Below, in pieces: positions 1 to 7,724 of a stretch of DNA of 18,640 bases (its first letter is position 1; each line of letters opens with the position of its first letter). The DNA is from Dehalococcoidia bacterium (GTDB lineage Bacteria; Chloroflexota; Dehalococcoidia; UBA2979), in assembly GCA_004297315.1 (NCBI GenBank), contig SCTU01000176.1, forward strand, positions 1-18,640. Direction: 5' to 3'. The translations under genes were made by a program, and so were the position numbers. Below the pieces are notes generated by a model. The model had not been told where the DNA came from and made no database searches. It worked only from the letters and a program-made list of their open reading frames with translations.

Positions 1-1504
1 CCGATCTGGACTCGGCTGCGGCGGCCTTGGGAGACTGCGCCGGCTGCGGCGGCACCGCCCCGGGGTCGACGACGATCGACGCACCTGCCGGCACGACCAC
101 CATCGCGCCGCCCGAGGTCACCTCAACAGCGCTCTCTGTCACCTCGACACGGACGTTGCCATCCGCCAGGACCTCGGTGCTGAACTGCGTCCCGCGCGTG
201 ACCACGGACACGAGGCCACGCGGTTGCGGGATGCGCACCGTCCACTGCCGGCTCTTGATGTCCATGAAGAGGCGGCCACGCAACTGCACCACGGCCTTCT
301 CGGCCGGATCGCCCATGACAACCGCCGACTTCGGCCCAAGCTCCATGCGCGAGCCCTCGCTGAAGGCCACGGTCGCGGGTTCGTCGCGCGTGACGAGGGC
401 GTCCCCGGCGCCCAGTCGAGCCCCGCGGACGAGGGTCGGCTGCGAGCGTTCGCCCGCCCGCAGGAGAACCGCCTTCTCCGTCTCGATCGTGGCCTTCGGA
501 GCATCCTCGGGCTTGTCCCCGCGCGCGCCGGTCTCGTCCTTCTTCGCCTCATCTCCGGGCTTGACCAACGTCGAGCCACCCGGCCGCTGGGCCCATGGCT
601 GGGCGCGGTAGAGCGTGATGCAACTCTTCGCTGTGCCGATGGGCACTTCGAGTTCGTCGAGTTCTGACAAGTGATCTTCCAGCGCCTGCCATAGTGCAGG
701 GTCGCTGCTGAAGTCCTGGCACATCTCCCGCGTGATCCGGGGATTCGGGTCGACGTCCCGCGGCGGAGGCACGGCAGGGACGGGGGAGATCGGGACCACT
801 GTCGCGTCGCGGGTAGTGGAACTGCTGCTCGGCGGCTGCGACGGCTGCGCGGACGGCGCAGCGGTCGTCGTTGCTGATGCGCGGGGAGGAGCGGAGACCA
901 ACGCGACGGGGGTCGCCGCAGTCGCAGCCGGAGCGGGTGGCGTGGTGGCGGAGGGCGACGGCGCCGGCGCACTCTCCTCGTTGGAAGGGGGTGGCGATCC
1001 GCCGACCTCGTTGAAGGTAAAGGGAATGGTCGCCGAGCCGGTGTACTCCGGGTCGGTGACCACGCCTCGGCCGACGATCGCGTTTCCGACCAGCGACGCG
1101 GTCACCGCGACGCTGCCGGACTCCCCGTGTCCGAAGCCCCAGCGCAGGTTCTGCGCCGTACCGCTGACCGTCACTGTTTCGTCGAATCGAGACACGTCGC
1201 CGCCGCACTCGGCCGGCCCGTTGGTCAGTGCGTCCTGGTAACTGCCCTGGTGCCGGGCGGTGCCCGACACACTCGAGCTGCTGAACGTCAGCGTCATCGT
1301 GACGGAGCCGGTGTAGGTGGTGCGCCACGTGCAGATGCTGTTGTTGAACGTGCCGGCCCCGGCGAATGTCCCGCTGAAGGTGCGCGCCGTGGTCTGGGCA
1401 TTCACAGTATTCGGCTGTGACGCGGAGAGTGGCGACAGAAAAGACAAGGCGAGTGCGGCCGCGGTCGCGCACTGGATTGTGTGCCGGAGGCGCCTTCGCC
1501 GCAT
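1..1504 (-). CDS. Secreted FecR-domain protein, partial (3' end beyond window edge)
   Basis: I translated this frame by hand; it stays open for 501 codons to the left edge, so the C-terminus is missing. An ATG at 1502-1504 follows a GAGGG site (1513-1517). The N-terminus MRRRRLRHTIQCATAAALAL is a signal peptide with probable cleavage after VNA (residue 36). Residues 40-165 form a beta-rich, Ser/Thr/Gly-rich domain containing C58 and C100. Residues 168-250 are a Pro/Ala/Ser/Thr linker. Residues 255-305 are a small helical segment with C262 and C294. Residues about 340-482 match the FecR domain (motifs LGAGDALVT, VAFSEGSRMELGP, VTRGTQFS, VVPAGASIVV). FecR domains occur in anti-sigma regulators but also in many exported proteins of unknown role. 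The secretory signal and absence of a cytoplasmic N-terminal region argue against a classical FecR sigma regulator. No sigma factor or TonB receptor lies nearby. The function is unknown; the gene and domain calls are firm. Confidence 0.85.
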   Translation of the reverse strand, partial: MRRRRLRHTIQCATAAALALSFLSPLSASQPNTVNAQTTARTFSGTFAGAGTFNNSICTWRTTYTGSVTMTLTFSSSSVSGTARHQGSYQDALTNGPAECGGDVSRFDETVTVSGTAQNLRWGFGHGESGSVAVTASLVGNAIVGRGVVTDPEYTGSATIPFTFNEVGGSPPPSNEESAPAPSPSATTPPAPAATAATPVALVSAPPRASATTTAAPSAQPSQPPSSSSTTRDATVVPISPVPAVPPPRDVDPNPRITREMCQDFSSDPALWQALEDHLSELDELEVPIGTAKSCITLYRAQPWAQRPGGSTLVKPGDEAKKDETGARGDKPEDAPKATIETEKAVLLRAGERSQPTLVRGARLGAGDALVTRDEPATVAFSEGSRMELGPKSAVVMGDPAEKAVVQLRGRLFMDIKSRQWTVRIPQPRGLVSVVTRGTQFSTEVLADGNVRVEVTESAVEVTSGGAMVVVPAGASIVVDPGAVPPQPAQSPKAAAAESRS

Positions 1505-1561
1505 CGTCGATTCCCTCGCTGACGGTGAGATCGCTCGCCTGGAGGATGCTTAGTGCGCAGC

Positions 1562-1592
1562 GTTATACGCGATCTAGTCCCTTGCTCGTCAA
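1562..1592 (-). promoter_or_regulatory. Candidate sigma70-type promoter for the FecR-domain gene
   Basis: On the minus strand TTGACG (1587-1592) is followed after 19 bases by TATAAC (1562-1567). Transcription would begin about 50 bases upstream of the ATG at 1504. The hexamers are good, the spacing is a little long (using GTATAA gives 18). It lies in the 119-base gap after the DUF35 gene, so the FecR-domain gene is probably transcribed separately from the operon upstream. Confidence 0.5.
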
Positions 1593-1623
1593 GTCTTGGA
1601 TGCAGTCCGAGGCGTTGAGTGGT

Positions 1624-2031
1624 TCAGCCCGCAGGCGCGAAGCGCAGCAACGTCACAGCGCTGCCGGGGACATCCTCGAAGACCGCTCGTACGTGCAGCC
1701 CAATCCGCACGGCCTCGGGGGCGATGCCGACGAGTTCCGTCGTTACCTTCGGCCCCTCGTCGAGTTCCACCACGGCGATCAGCTGTGGCGACGCGCCTTC
1801 CCATGCGGGCGCCGTGGGCCGCCGGGCGACGGTGAACGTGTACACGACGCCGGTCCCGGCCGCCTCGCGCCACTCGATGTCGTCTGCAAGGGTGCCGGGC
1901 GCGAGATTCCTCGGGTAGTAGATCCACTGGCCGGTGGAGGGGGAGTGCTGCAGCAGCAGGCGCCGCTGGCGCAGCCCGTCCCAGAACGGTTGCGAGGTGG
2001 GGGTGGGTACGGGGAGCGGTCGGTCGGACAT
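1624..2031 (-). CDS. DUF35 OB-fold protein, partner of thiolase-like protein
   Basis: This 135-residue protein has the layout of the DUF35 family: an N-terminal helix (FWDGLRQRRLLLQ, 17-28), a ribbon segment (30-50) and an OB-fold (residues 55-133, including GTGVVYTFTVARR and PQLIAVVELDEGP). Family members bind thiolase-like proteins and help channel acyl-CoA (for example with HMG-CoA synthase/thiolase in archaea, or in the Ltp2-ChsH2 aldolase). The ribbon usually holds four zinc-binding cysteines; here it reads HSPSTGQWIYYPRNLAPGTL with no cysteine at all, so no zinc site is expected. I chose ATG 2031, not the longer upstream frame: its Shine-Dalgarno GAGGGGAG (2040-2047) sits in the last codons of the thiolase gene, whose stop is 5 bases away. 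Translational coupling with that gene is therefore likely. Confidence 0.88.
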   Translation of the reverse strand: MSDRPLPVPTPTSQPFWDGLRQRRLLLQHSPSTGQWIYYPRNLAPGTLADDIEWREAAGTGVVYTFTVARRPTAPAWEGASPQLIAVVELDEGPKVTTELVGIAPEAVRIGLHVRAVFEDVPGSAVTLLRFAPAG

Positions 2032-2036
2032 GGTGA

Positions 2037-3233
2037 TCACTCCCCTCGCAGGATCAGCGCGACTTGTTCGCTCATGATTCCGCCGTTGCCGGAGACGAAG
2101 GCCGTGTTGCAGTCCGCCACTTGCGACGCGCCAGCGCGGCCCATCACCTGCCGAGCGCCATCGACGATATGCGACATCCCGCCCGCGAGGCCCGCTTGGC
2201 CGAACGAGAGCTGTCCACCATGTGTATTGCAGGGGAAGTCCCCCCGATAGGTCAGGTCGTGCGAGCGGATGAACCGGGCCCCCTCGCCCTTCGCGCAGAA
2301 ACCGGCGTCCTCCAGCGTCATCAACACCGTGATCGTGTAGCAGTCGTAGATCGAGACCATGTCGATCTCGCGCCGCGCCACGCCGGCCATCGCGAACGCC
2401 TGATCGGAGGCGGGCCCGATCGGCGTACGCATCAGGTCTTCCGCGTACGTCGGTGTCTTGAACGCCACGTGCTCGCCGAATCCGGCGACCCACACCGGTC
2501 GGTGCCGCGCACGCCTCGCGACCTCCGCGCTGGCGACGACCACTGCCGCACCGCCGGAGACCGGCATCACGATCTCCAACATGTGGATAGGGTCGGCGAT
2601 CATCGGTGAATTGAGGACATCCTCGGCCGTGATCGGCTGTCCGAAGAAGATCGCGTCCGGCGTGGCGCAGGCGTTCGTGCGCTGGTCGACGGCGATTTTC
2701 GCGAGGGCCAGCGGGTCGTAGCCGTAGGTATGCGCGTACCGTTGCGCGATCATTGCGTAGCCGCAGTTCTGGGCGACGTTCCCGTACGGGATTTCGAATT
2801 CCGCCTGCGGCGAGCCGAAGCGGTCGCTTGATGCGCCGTAGCCAGCTGGCGAGACATCAGGCGCGTGTGGCGGGAGCGGGACGGGACTCGAAGGCGTGAC
2901 GCACAGCACCACGTTCGCGATCCCGAGTTCGATCGCGGCCGCCGCGCGCCACACCATTCCCGCCGCGGTCGCGCCGCCGAGGTCGACGAACTCCGCGAAG
3001 TTCACCGGCATCCCGAGGTACTCCGCAACCGTCGACGGCACGAACGAAGCGGACTCGCGGATGCCGCCCGTGCAGATCCCGTCCACCTGCCGCGGGTCGA
3101 TTCCGGCGTCGGCCAGCGCTGTCTTCGCGAGGGCGCCCCACTGTTCGAGCGTCAGCCCGCGTGGATTCGGAGGCCGCCGCTCCGGCTTCCACTGCGCCAT
3201 TCCGACGATTGCCGCCGCGCCGCGCAGCCCCAT
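2037..3233 (-). CDS. SCP2-thiolase-like (lipid-transfer-type) protein lacking the nucleophilic Cys
   Basis: A 398-residue thiolase-superfamily protein of the SCP2/Ltp group. Visible landmarks are GGAT (86-89) where condensing thiolases carry the nucleophilic cysteine, PVSGGAAVVVAS (224-235), the YDCYT tyrosine pair (Y296, Y299) with TLEDAGFCAKGEG after it, the NTHGGQLSFGQAG active-site loop (336-348, equivalent to N-GG-S-GHP), and SGNGG (381-385). The normal Cys is absent and the usual GHP His is Gln (FGQAG). Some family members, such as Ltp2, work as retro-aldolases with a DUF35 partner and use tyrosines, not a cysteine. The gene precedes the DUF35 gene by 5 bases, so a two-subunit complex is likely. 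I infer acyl-CoA side-chain cleavage or acyl transfer; the substrate is not readable. It is third in the operon, 22 bases after the SDR. Confidence 0.88.
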   Translation of the reverse strand: MGLRGAAAIVGMAQWKPERRPPNPRGLTLEQWGALAKTALADAGIDPRQVDGICTGGIRESASFVPSTVAEYLGMPVNFAEFVDLGGATAAGMVWRAAAAIELGIANVVLCVTPSSPVPLPPHAPDVSPAGYGASSDRFGSPQAEFEIPYGNVAQNCGYAMIAQRYAHTYGYDPLALAKIAVDQRTNACATPDAIFFGQPITAEDVLNSPMIADPIHMLEIVMPVSGGAAVVVASAEVARRARHRPVWVAGFGEHVAFKTPTYAEDLMRTPIGPASDQAFAMAGVARREIDMVSIYDCYTITVLMTLEDAGFCAKGEGARFIRSHDLTYRGDFPCNTHGGQLSFGQAGLAGGMSHIVDGARQVMGRAGASQVADCNTAFVSGNGGIMSEQVALILRGE

Positions 3234-3255
3234 CGCGCACCACCTTCGCTCCGCG

Positions 3256-4101
3256 CTACATCTGCGAAAACCCCGACCCCGGCCGGTCGATACCGAGACC
3301 GTGGCCCTCGCTGATCCAGCCGAACTCCTTCAGGATCTCCTGGCTGTAGGTGACGCGGCCGGTCACCTTGTCGAGCGGCTCGGTCGCCAGGAGCAGCGCG
3401 GCACGGCTCATCATCGACATCGGCTCGCGGTCGGGGTCGTCGAGGCTTTTCGCCAGGCCGAAATGGACCGTGCCTTCGGTCGCGACCCCGATGCCCGGCG
3501 AGTAGCAGGCGACCGTCACTCCGTGTTCGTAGACCTCTTGCGCGAGGCCCTGCGTGAACCGCTCCAGTGCCGCCTTCGACGCGCCGTACATCACACCGCC
3601 GGTCGCCTTCGCCCCGGGGTACGGGCCACGGCCCGGCCCGATCGCGCCGACTGACGAGATATTGATGATGGCGCCTGAGCGCCGCGCGATCATGTCTGGC
3701 AGCACGGCGCGCGAGAGCATGAACGGTCCGTGAAGATTGACGGCAAACGCCCGCATCCAGCGGCTCGCAGGGTAGTCGACGATTGGGATGTAGTAATTCA
3801 GCGCGGCGTTGTTGATCAGGACGTCGACAGGGCCGTACGCCGCCTTTGCCTCTTCGGCGATGCGGTTGCAGTCCTCTTCCTTGGACACGTCGGCGGTGAC
3901 GGCCAGGGCCTCGCCGCCCGCGGCCCGGATGCGTCCGACCGTGCGGTCGAGCGAGCCCTCCAGCATGTGGTCGCCCTCGTGCAGTGTGCGGGCGGCGCAG
4001 ACCACCTTCGCCCCTTCGCGCGCGAACTCCTCCGCGATCCCCTGGCCGATGCCCCGGCTGGCGCCGGTCACCAGTGCCACCTTGCCGTCTAACTTGCCCA
4101 T
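3256..4101 (-). CDS. Short-chain dehydrogenase/reductase (SDR)
   Basis: A 281-residue classical SDR with a Rossmann fold. The nucleotide-binding glycine motif TGASRGIG is at residues 12-19, the D71 region (VTADVS) and NNA (97-99) follow, and the catalytic set is N122, S149/S150, Y172 and K176 (YGASK). A positively charged R38 after the second strand (CAART) suggests NADP(H) use, though this is inference. The stretch between the catalytic Ser and Tyr is about 22 residues (GPGRGPYPGAKATGG), longer than the usual 12-13, so the substrate pocket lid is probably enlarged. The C-terminal tail after residue 250 is also long. The ATG at 4101 has AGGAGG nine bases upstream. The gene is second in the operon, 37 bases after trpB. 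A role in oxidising or reducing a hydroxyacyl-CoA in the same pathway as the thiolase-like protein is likely but unproven. Confidence 0.9.
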   Translation of the reverse strand: MGKLDGKVALVTGASRGIGQGIAEEFAREGAKVVCAARTLHEGDHMLEGSLDRTVGRIRAAGGEALAVTADVSKEEDCNRIAEEAKAAYGPVDVLINNAALNYYIPIVDYPASRWMRAFAVNLHGPFMLSRAVLPDMIARRSGAIINISSVGAIGPGRGPYPGAKATGGVMYGASKAALERFTQGLAQEVYEHGVTVACYSPGIGVATEGTVHFGLAKSLDDPDREPMSMMSRAALLLATEPLDKVTGRVTYSQEILKEFGWISEGHGLGIDRPGSGFSQM

Positions 4102-4138
4102 CGCGACGTCCCTCCTGTCCGACCCGGCGAGTGGCTCA

Positions 4139-5503
4139 TCACCCGCTGAGGTGCGGGATGCCCTTCAACGCCTCTTCGATGCGGTCGGCCGGGTACTCGT
4201 AGTCCTCGAGGTCGCCCATCATGTACTGCTCGTACGCGCCCAGGTCGAGGAACCCGTGGCCGGAGAGGTTGAAGAGGATCACGCGAGGCGTCCCCGCCTC
4301 TCGCGCCTCGATCGCCTCGTCGATCGCCGCGCGGATCGCGTGGGCCGATTCCGGCGCGGGCAGGATGCCCTCGGCGCGCGTGAACTGCACCGCAGCGTCG
4401 AACACGCTCAACTGCGGGTAAGCGCGCGCGTCGATGTATCCGTCCGCGTGTAGTTGGCTCATCAACGGCGCCATCCCGTGGTATCGCAGGCCGCCGGCGT
4501 GGATCGCCGGTGGCATGAAGGCGTGGCCCAGCGTGTGCATCTTCACCAGCGGGGTCAGCCCTACCGTGTCGCCGAAGTCGTAGGTGTAGAGCCCCTTGGT
4601 GAGCGATGGGCACGACGCCGGTTCTGCTGCGACGAACCGCGTCTTGCTTTGACCGGCGAGGCGGTCTCGCATGAAGGGGAACGCGAGGCCGGCGTAGTTC
4701 GAGCCGCCGCCGACGCAGCCGATGACGACATCGGGCATCTCGCCCGCCATCTCCATCTGTGCCTGTGCTTCCTGCCCGATGATCGTCTGGTGCAGCAAGA
4801 CATGGTTTAGGACTGACCCGAGCGAGTACTTCGTGTCCTCGCGCGTGGCGGCGTCCTCGACGGCCTCGGAGATCGCGATGCCCAGGGAGCCGCTGGACTG
4901 CGGGTCCTCGGTCAGCACGGACCGGCCTGCGTTGGTGTCCGGGCTCGGGCTGGGGACGACATCGGCGCCGAACACCTTCATCAGCGCCTTGCGGTACGGC
5001 TTCTGCTCGTACGAGACCTTCACCATGTAGATCTTGAGCTCGATGCCGAACATCTGGCAGGCGAACGCGAGCGCGGAGCCCCACTGTCCGGCCCCGGTCT
5101 CCGTGGTGATCCGGCGGACGCCTTCTTGCTTGTTCATGTAGACCTGCGCCAGCGCAGAGTTCACCTTGTGCGAGCCGACCGGGCTCACGCCTTCGTACTT
5201 GTAGTAGATGTGCGCGGGCGTCCCGAGCGCCTGCTCCAGGCGGCGTGCGCGGTACAGCGGCGAGGGGCGGTAGAGCCGGTAGGCCTCGCGCACCGGCCCG
5301 GGGATCTCGATCCAACGTTCGGTCGAAACCTCCTGCATGATCGCGCCCATCGGGAACAGCGGCGCGAGGTCCGCCGGGCCGATCGGCTGCCCCGTGCCGG
5401 GGTGCAACGGCGGCGACAGCGGGTGCGGCAGGTCGGCCTGGATGTTGTACCAGTGCGTGGGGATCTTGGACTCGTCCAGCAGGTACTTGGTGTCGTCGGT
5501 CAT
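4139..5503 (-). CDS. trpB: TrpB2-type tryptophan synthase beta-like PLP enzyme
   Basis: A 454-residue fold-type II PLP enzyme of the TrpB2 group (longer than about 400-residue TrpB1, with an N-terminal extension). PLP lysine is K113 in GSHKVNSA. Other landmarks are ETGAGQWG (135-142, the indole/substrate loop), the phosphate-binding GGGSN (265-269), EGILPAPESAH (378-388) and the SGHG motif (414-417). TrpB makes L-tryptophan from indole and serine; TrpB2 proteins generally lack the contacts for TrpA and their true role is often uncertain (indole salvage or another beta-replacement). No trpA or other trp gene lies in the window. It leads a four-gene operon of acyl-CoA enzymes, which is unusual context. 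The start ATG 5503 has AGGGGGA upstream. Family assignment is firm, substrate uncertain. Confidence 0.92.
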   Translation of the reverse strand: MTDDTKYLLDESKIPTHWYNIQADLPHPLSPPLHPGTGQPIGPADLAPLFPMGAIMQEVSTERWIEIPGPVREAYRLYRPSPLYRARRLEQALGTPAHIYYKYEGVSPVGSHKVNSALAQVYMNKQEGVRRITTETGAGQWGSALAFACQMFGIELKIYMVKVSYEQKPYRKALMKVFGADVVPSPSPDTNAGRSVLTEDPQSSGSLGIAISEAVEDAATREDTKYSLGSVLNHVLLHQTIIGQEAQAQMEMAGEMPDVVIGCVGGGSNYAGLAFPFMRDRLAGQSKTRFVAAEPASCPSLTKGLYTYDFGDTVGLTPLVKMHTLGHAFMPPAIHAGGLRYHGMAPLMSQLHADGYIDARAYPQLSVFDAAVQFTRAEGILPAPESAHAIRAAIDEAIEAREAGTPRVILFNLSGHGFLDLGAYEQYMMGDLEDYEYPADRIEEALKGIPHLSG

Positions 5504-5701
5504 GGCGTCATCCCCCTATTCGCCCCGGGAGGGCGCGTGGATGGTAGTCGAGGCGCGGCAAACGTTCACCGGTGGCCAGAACGGCGGCTCCTGATTCCCC
5601 GCGCGGGACGGCACGCTTCTAAGGAGCCCGGTCAAATCTCGCCCAGCGGCGGCGGCCGGCCCTCGGATCGTGACCTTCGGGGGCGAATGACGGCAGTGAT
5701 A

Positions 5702-5724
5702 CCGTTCCGCACGTCGCGGAATGG
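5702..5724. promoter_or_regulatory. Operator-like inverted repeat between trpB and CoA-transferase
   Basis: Arms TTCCGC (5705-5710) and GCGGAA (5716-5721) flank ACGTC; counting one mismatched pair, the match extends to 9-bp arms over 5702-5724. It lies 25 bases upstream of the CoA-transferase start, in the 245-base divergent intergenic region (5504-5748). A weak -10-like TGATAC (5697-5702) abuts it, but I see no convincing -35. It could be a repressor site or a leader hairpin. Confidence 0.35.
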
Positions 5725-5748
5725 CAGCGGCGCGGGAAGGGGTACGTC

Positions 5749-7032
5749 GTGTCGAACGGTCCGCTTGAAGGCGTCCGCATCCTCGAATTCACCCAGATCA
5801 TCGCGGGCCCGCTCGGCTGCATGCTCCTCGCCGACCAGGGCGCCGAGGTGATGAAGGTCGAGCCGCTGGGCGGGGAGCCCTGGCGCGTTTACCAGATGTT
5901 CATGCCGCTGGAGTCGAAGACCTACCAGTCGCTGAACCGCGGCAAGCAATCGATCGCCCTCGACCTCTCCACGCCGGAGGCACGGGCGATCGTGTACCGG
6001 CTCGTGAAGGACGTGGACGTCGTCGTCTCCAACTACCGCCCGGACGTCCCCGCCCGCCTCGGCATCGACTACGAGACCCTGCGCGCCATCAAACCTGACC
6101 TGATCTACGTCGACTCCACCGCCTTTGGGCGCAAGGGCCCGTGGGCCATGCGGCCGGGTTACGACATCGTGGCGCAGGGTGTCTCCGGCTTCACGGCCGC
6201 GGGTGGCCGGTTCGACGAACAAGGCAACCCGGTGCTCCCCGGCGGCACGGCCACCGCCGACTTCGCGACGGGATACGCGATCGCGTGGGGCGCATGCGCC
6301 GCGCTCTATCACAAGGCGATGACCGGCGAGGGCCAGCTCGTCGAGACGTCACTGCTCGTCAACGCCCTGAACTTCCTCGGCGGGACATTCATGTCGCTGC
6401 CGGCGGCGGACGAACTGGTGCGCACCGCCTTCCTCAGCGACCTCACGGCCGCCCGCGAGCGCGGCGAGGGCTATGCCGAGATCGTGAAGCGCCGTCAGGC
6501 ACGCCTCGCAGTCGCGCAGGTAGGCAACATCTACTACCGCAACTACCTGACGAAGGACGGCGCCATTGCGGTCGGGAACCTCTCTGCTTCCCTCCGGCAG
6601 AAGATGCGTGACGTGCTCGGCATCGAGTACGACCGGCGCGACCATGACCCCGACTACAACCCGCGCGATCCGGACACGATCAAGGACGGAAACGCCCTCA
6701 CCGCGCGCGTCGAGACAATGATCGCCTCGAAGCCGACGGCCCACTGGGTCAAGGTCTTCGAGGCCGCCGGCGTGCCCGTGGGTGAGTTGAACTTCACCGA
6801 GGAACTCGACCAGCACCCCCAGATCATCGAGAACAGCTACGTCGTCGCGCTTGACCATGACCTCTCGGGCCCGCAGACGATGGTGGCTCCGCCCCACAAG
6901 ATGAGCGTGACCCCGCCCACGGTTCGGAGTGCTTCGCCGCCGCTCGGCCGCGACACCGACGCCATCCTCGCCGCTGCCGGATACAGTTCCGACGAGATCG
7001 CCGCGTTCCGCGCCAGTCGGGTAGTCGGTTAG
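5749..7032 (+). CDS. CaiB/BaiF-type (class III) CoA-transferase
   Basis: A 427-residue class III CoA-transferase (formyl-CoA transferase/CaiB/BaiF group). The N-terminal signature GVRILEFTQIIAGPLGCMLL and EVMKVEP are clear, and the catalytic aspartate is D171 in TATADFATGY (it forms the aspartyl-CoA mixed anhydride in this family). NRGKQSIALDL and GKQ around residues 63-74 are CoA-binding features. Length is normal for the family. The C-terminal third carries the expected EAAGVPVG motif. The enzyme moves CoA from one acyl-CoA to a free acid, so it probably activates the substrate of the pathway encoded divergently (thiolase-like, DUF35, SDR). Start is GTG 5749 with GGAAGGGG about eight bases upstream; a nearby ATG at 5721 is out of frame. 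The actual acid cannot be told from sequence. Confidence 0.93.
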   Translation: MSNGPLEGVRILEFTQIIAGPLGCMLLADQGAEVMKVEPLGGEPWRVYQMFMPLESKTYQSLNRGKQSIALDLSTPEARAIVYRLVKDVDVVVSNYRPDVPARLGIDYETLRAIKPDLIYVDSTAFGRKGPWAMRPGYDIVAQGVSGFTAAGGRFDEQGNPVLPGGTATADFATGYAIAWGACAALYHKAMTGEGQLVETSLLVNALNFLGGTFMSLPAADELVRTAFLSDLTAARERGEGYAEIVKRRQARLAVAQVGNIYYRNYLTKDGAIAVGNLSASLRQKMRDVLGIEYDRRDHDPDYNPRDPDTIKDGNALTARVETMIASKPTAHWVKVFEAAGVPVGELNFTEELDQHPQIIENSYVVALDHDLSGPQTMVAPPHKMSVTPPTVRSASPPLGRDTDAILAAAGYSSDEIAAFRASRVVG

Positions 7033-7085
7033 TCAACCGCGGTCACGACGCGCGAGCGGCTTGAACGTCCGTGTAGAAGCAGTAA

Positions 7086-7105
7086 GGGGAGGCCCGCGCC
7101 TCCCC
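7086..7105. terminator. Terminator hairpin between convergent CoA-transferase and cupredoxin genes
   Basis: Perfect 8-bp stem GGGGAGGC (7086-7093) and GCCTCCCC (7098-7105) with a CCGC loop, 53 bases after the CoA-transferase stop and 28 after the cupredoxin stop on the minus strand. There is no long T-tract. Read on the minus strand it begins GCAGGAGG, the leader shared with hairpins at 10345, 12543 and 14436. Confidence 0.7.
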
Positions 7106-7133
7106 CTCCTGCGATCTCGTCTTGTGCCGGGCG

Positions 7134-7724
7134 TTACCGCTCGCGGCGCGTGACGAAGCGGGCCGCCGCGATGCTCAGAAGCGCGAGCGCGCCGAGCGCG
7201 ATCGCGATGCCCATGTCGCCTGGCCGCCCTACGAGGCCGGCGGAACCGGTCTTCGCGGGCGCCGGAGCGGCGGCAGGCACGGCAAGCGCCGGGCCCGGTG
7301 CCGGTGCCGGTGCGCCGGAGGCCACGACGACGATCTTGCCGACCATGGCGTCGTTCGCCTTCACGTGGTCTTCTGTGGCGTTCGTCGCAGGGGAGTGGAT
7401 GCTGCAGTAGAAGTAGTACGTCCCCGGCGTCGTCATCGTCCAAGTCCCGTTGGGGGTCGCCTGGGTCAGGGTCAGTTTCGGGAAGCCGCCGCTCGTAGCG
7501 GTGGCGTCGTGGCCACTTGCGCCACTGCTCGTCCAGACGAAGGTCACCTTGTCACCGACATTGACGGTCTGCGTGTTCGGCGCGAACCGGTTCGGGTTGC
7601 TTCCGGCGCCAATGGTCGCGTCCGCCGCGTGCACGACGCCGGGGCGGAGCCCCACCGCGCCGAGCAGGACCGCTGCGACCGTCAACCCGATCAGTCCCCC
7701 GACTCGAATGCCTTTTGCCTTCAC
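7134..7724 (-). CDS. Secreted membrane-anchored cupredoxin (blue copper protein)
   Basis: A 196-residue exported protein. Residues 1-34 are a signal peptide (hydrophobic LIGLTVAAVLLGAVGL, cleavage near VHAA). Residues 35-136 form a plastocyanin/azurin-like cupredoxin domain: H72 (SGHDAT), C107 and H110 (YFYCSIH) and M127 (AMVGKIVV) are the expected type 1 copper ligands. The loop between H110 and M127 is 16 residues, much longer than in plastocyanin, and includes H120, another possible ligand. An Ala/Pro linker (136-158) leads to a C-terminal transmembrane helix (about 170-189) ending in VTRRER, so the domain is tethered outside the cell. The likely role is electron transfer. Start is GTG 7724 with AGAGG/GAGGAG just upstream. 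It is a single gene with its own terminator. Confidence 0.9.
   Translation of the reverse strand: MKAKGIRVGGLIGLTVAAVLLGAVGLRPGVVHAADATIGAGSNPNRFAPNTQTVNVGDKVTFVWTSSGASGHDATATSGGFPKLTLTQATPNGTWTMTTPGTYYFYCSIHSPATNATEDHVKANDAMVGKIVVVASGAPAPAPGPALAVPAAAPAPAKTGSAGLVGRPGDMGIAIALGALALLSIAAARFVTRRER

Noticed and set aside
139..1472. Long minus-strand frames 139-972 and 549-1472 and several plus-strand frames in the first 1.5 kb
   Set aside because: They overlap the FecR-domain gene in other frames and consist of Arg/Pro-rich, low-information protein. The true frame has a signal peptide, a domain match and a Shine-Dalgarno site.
5504..5748. T-box or tryptophan-leader control upstream of trpB
   Set aside because: No TGGNACCGCG-type T-box sequence, no Trp-rich leader peptide, no attenuator hairpin with a T-tract.
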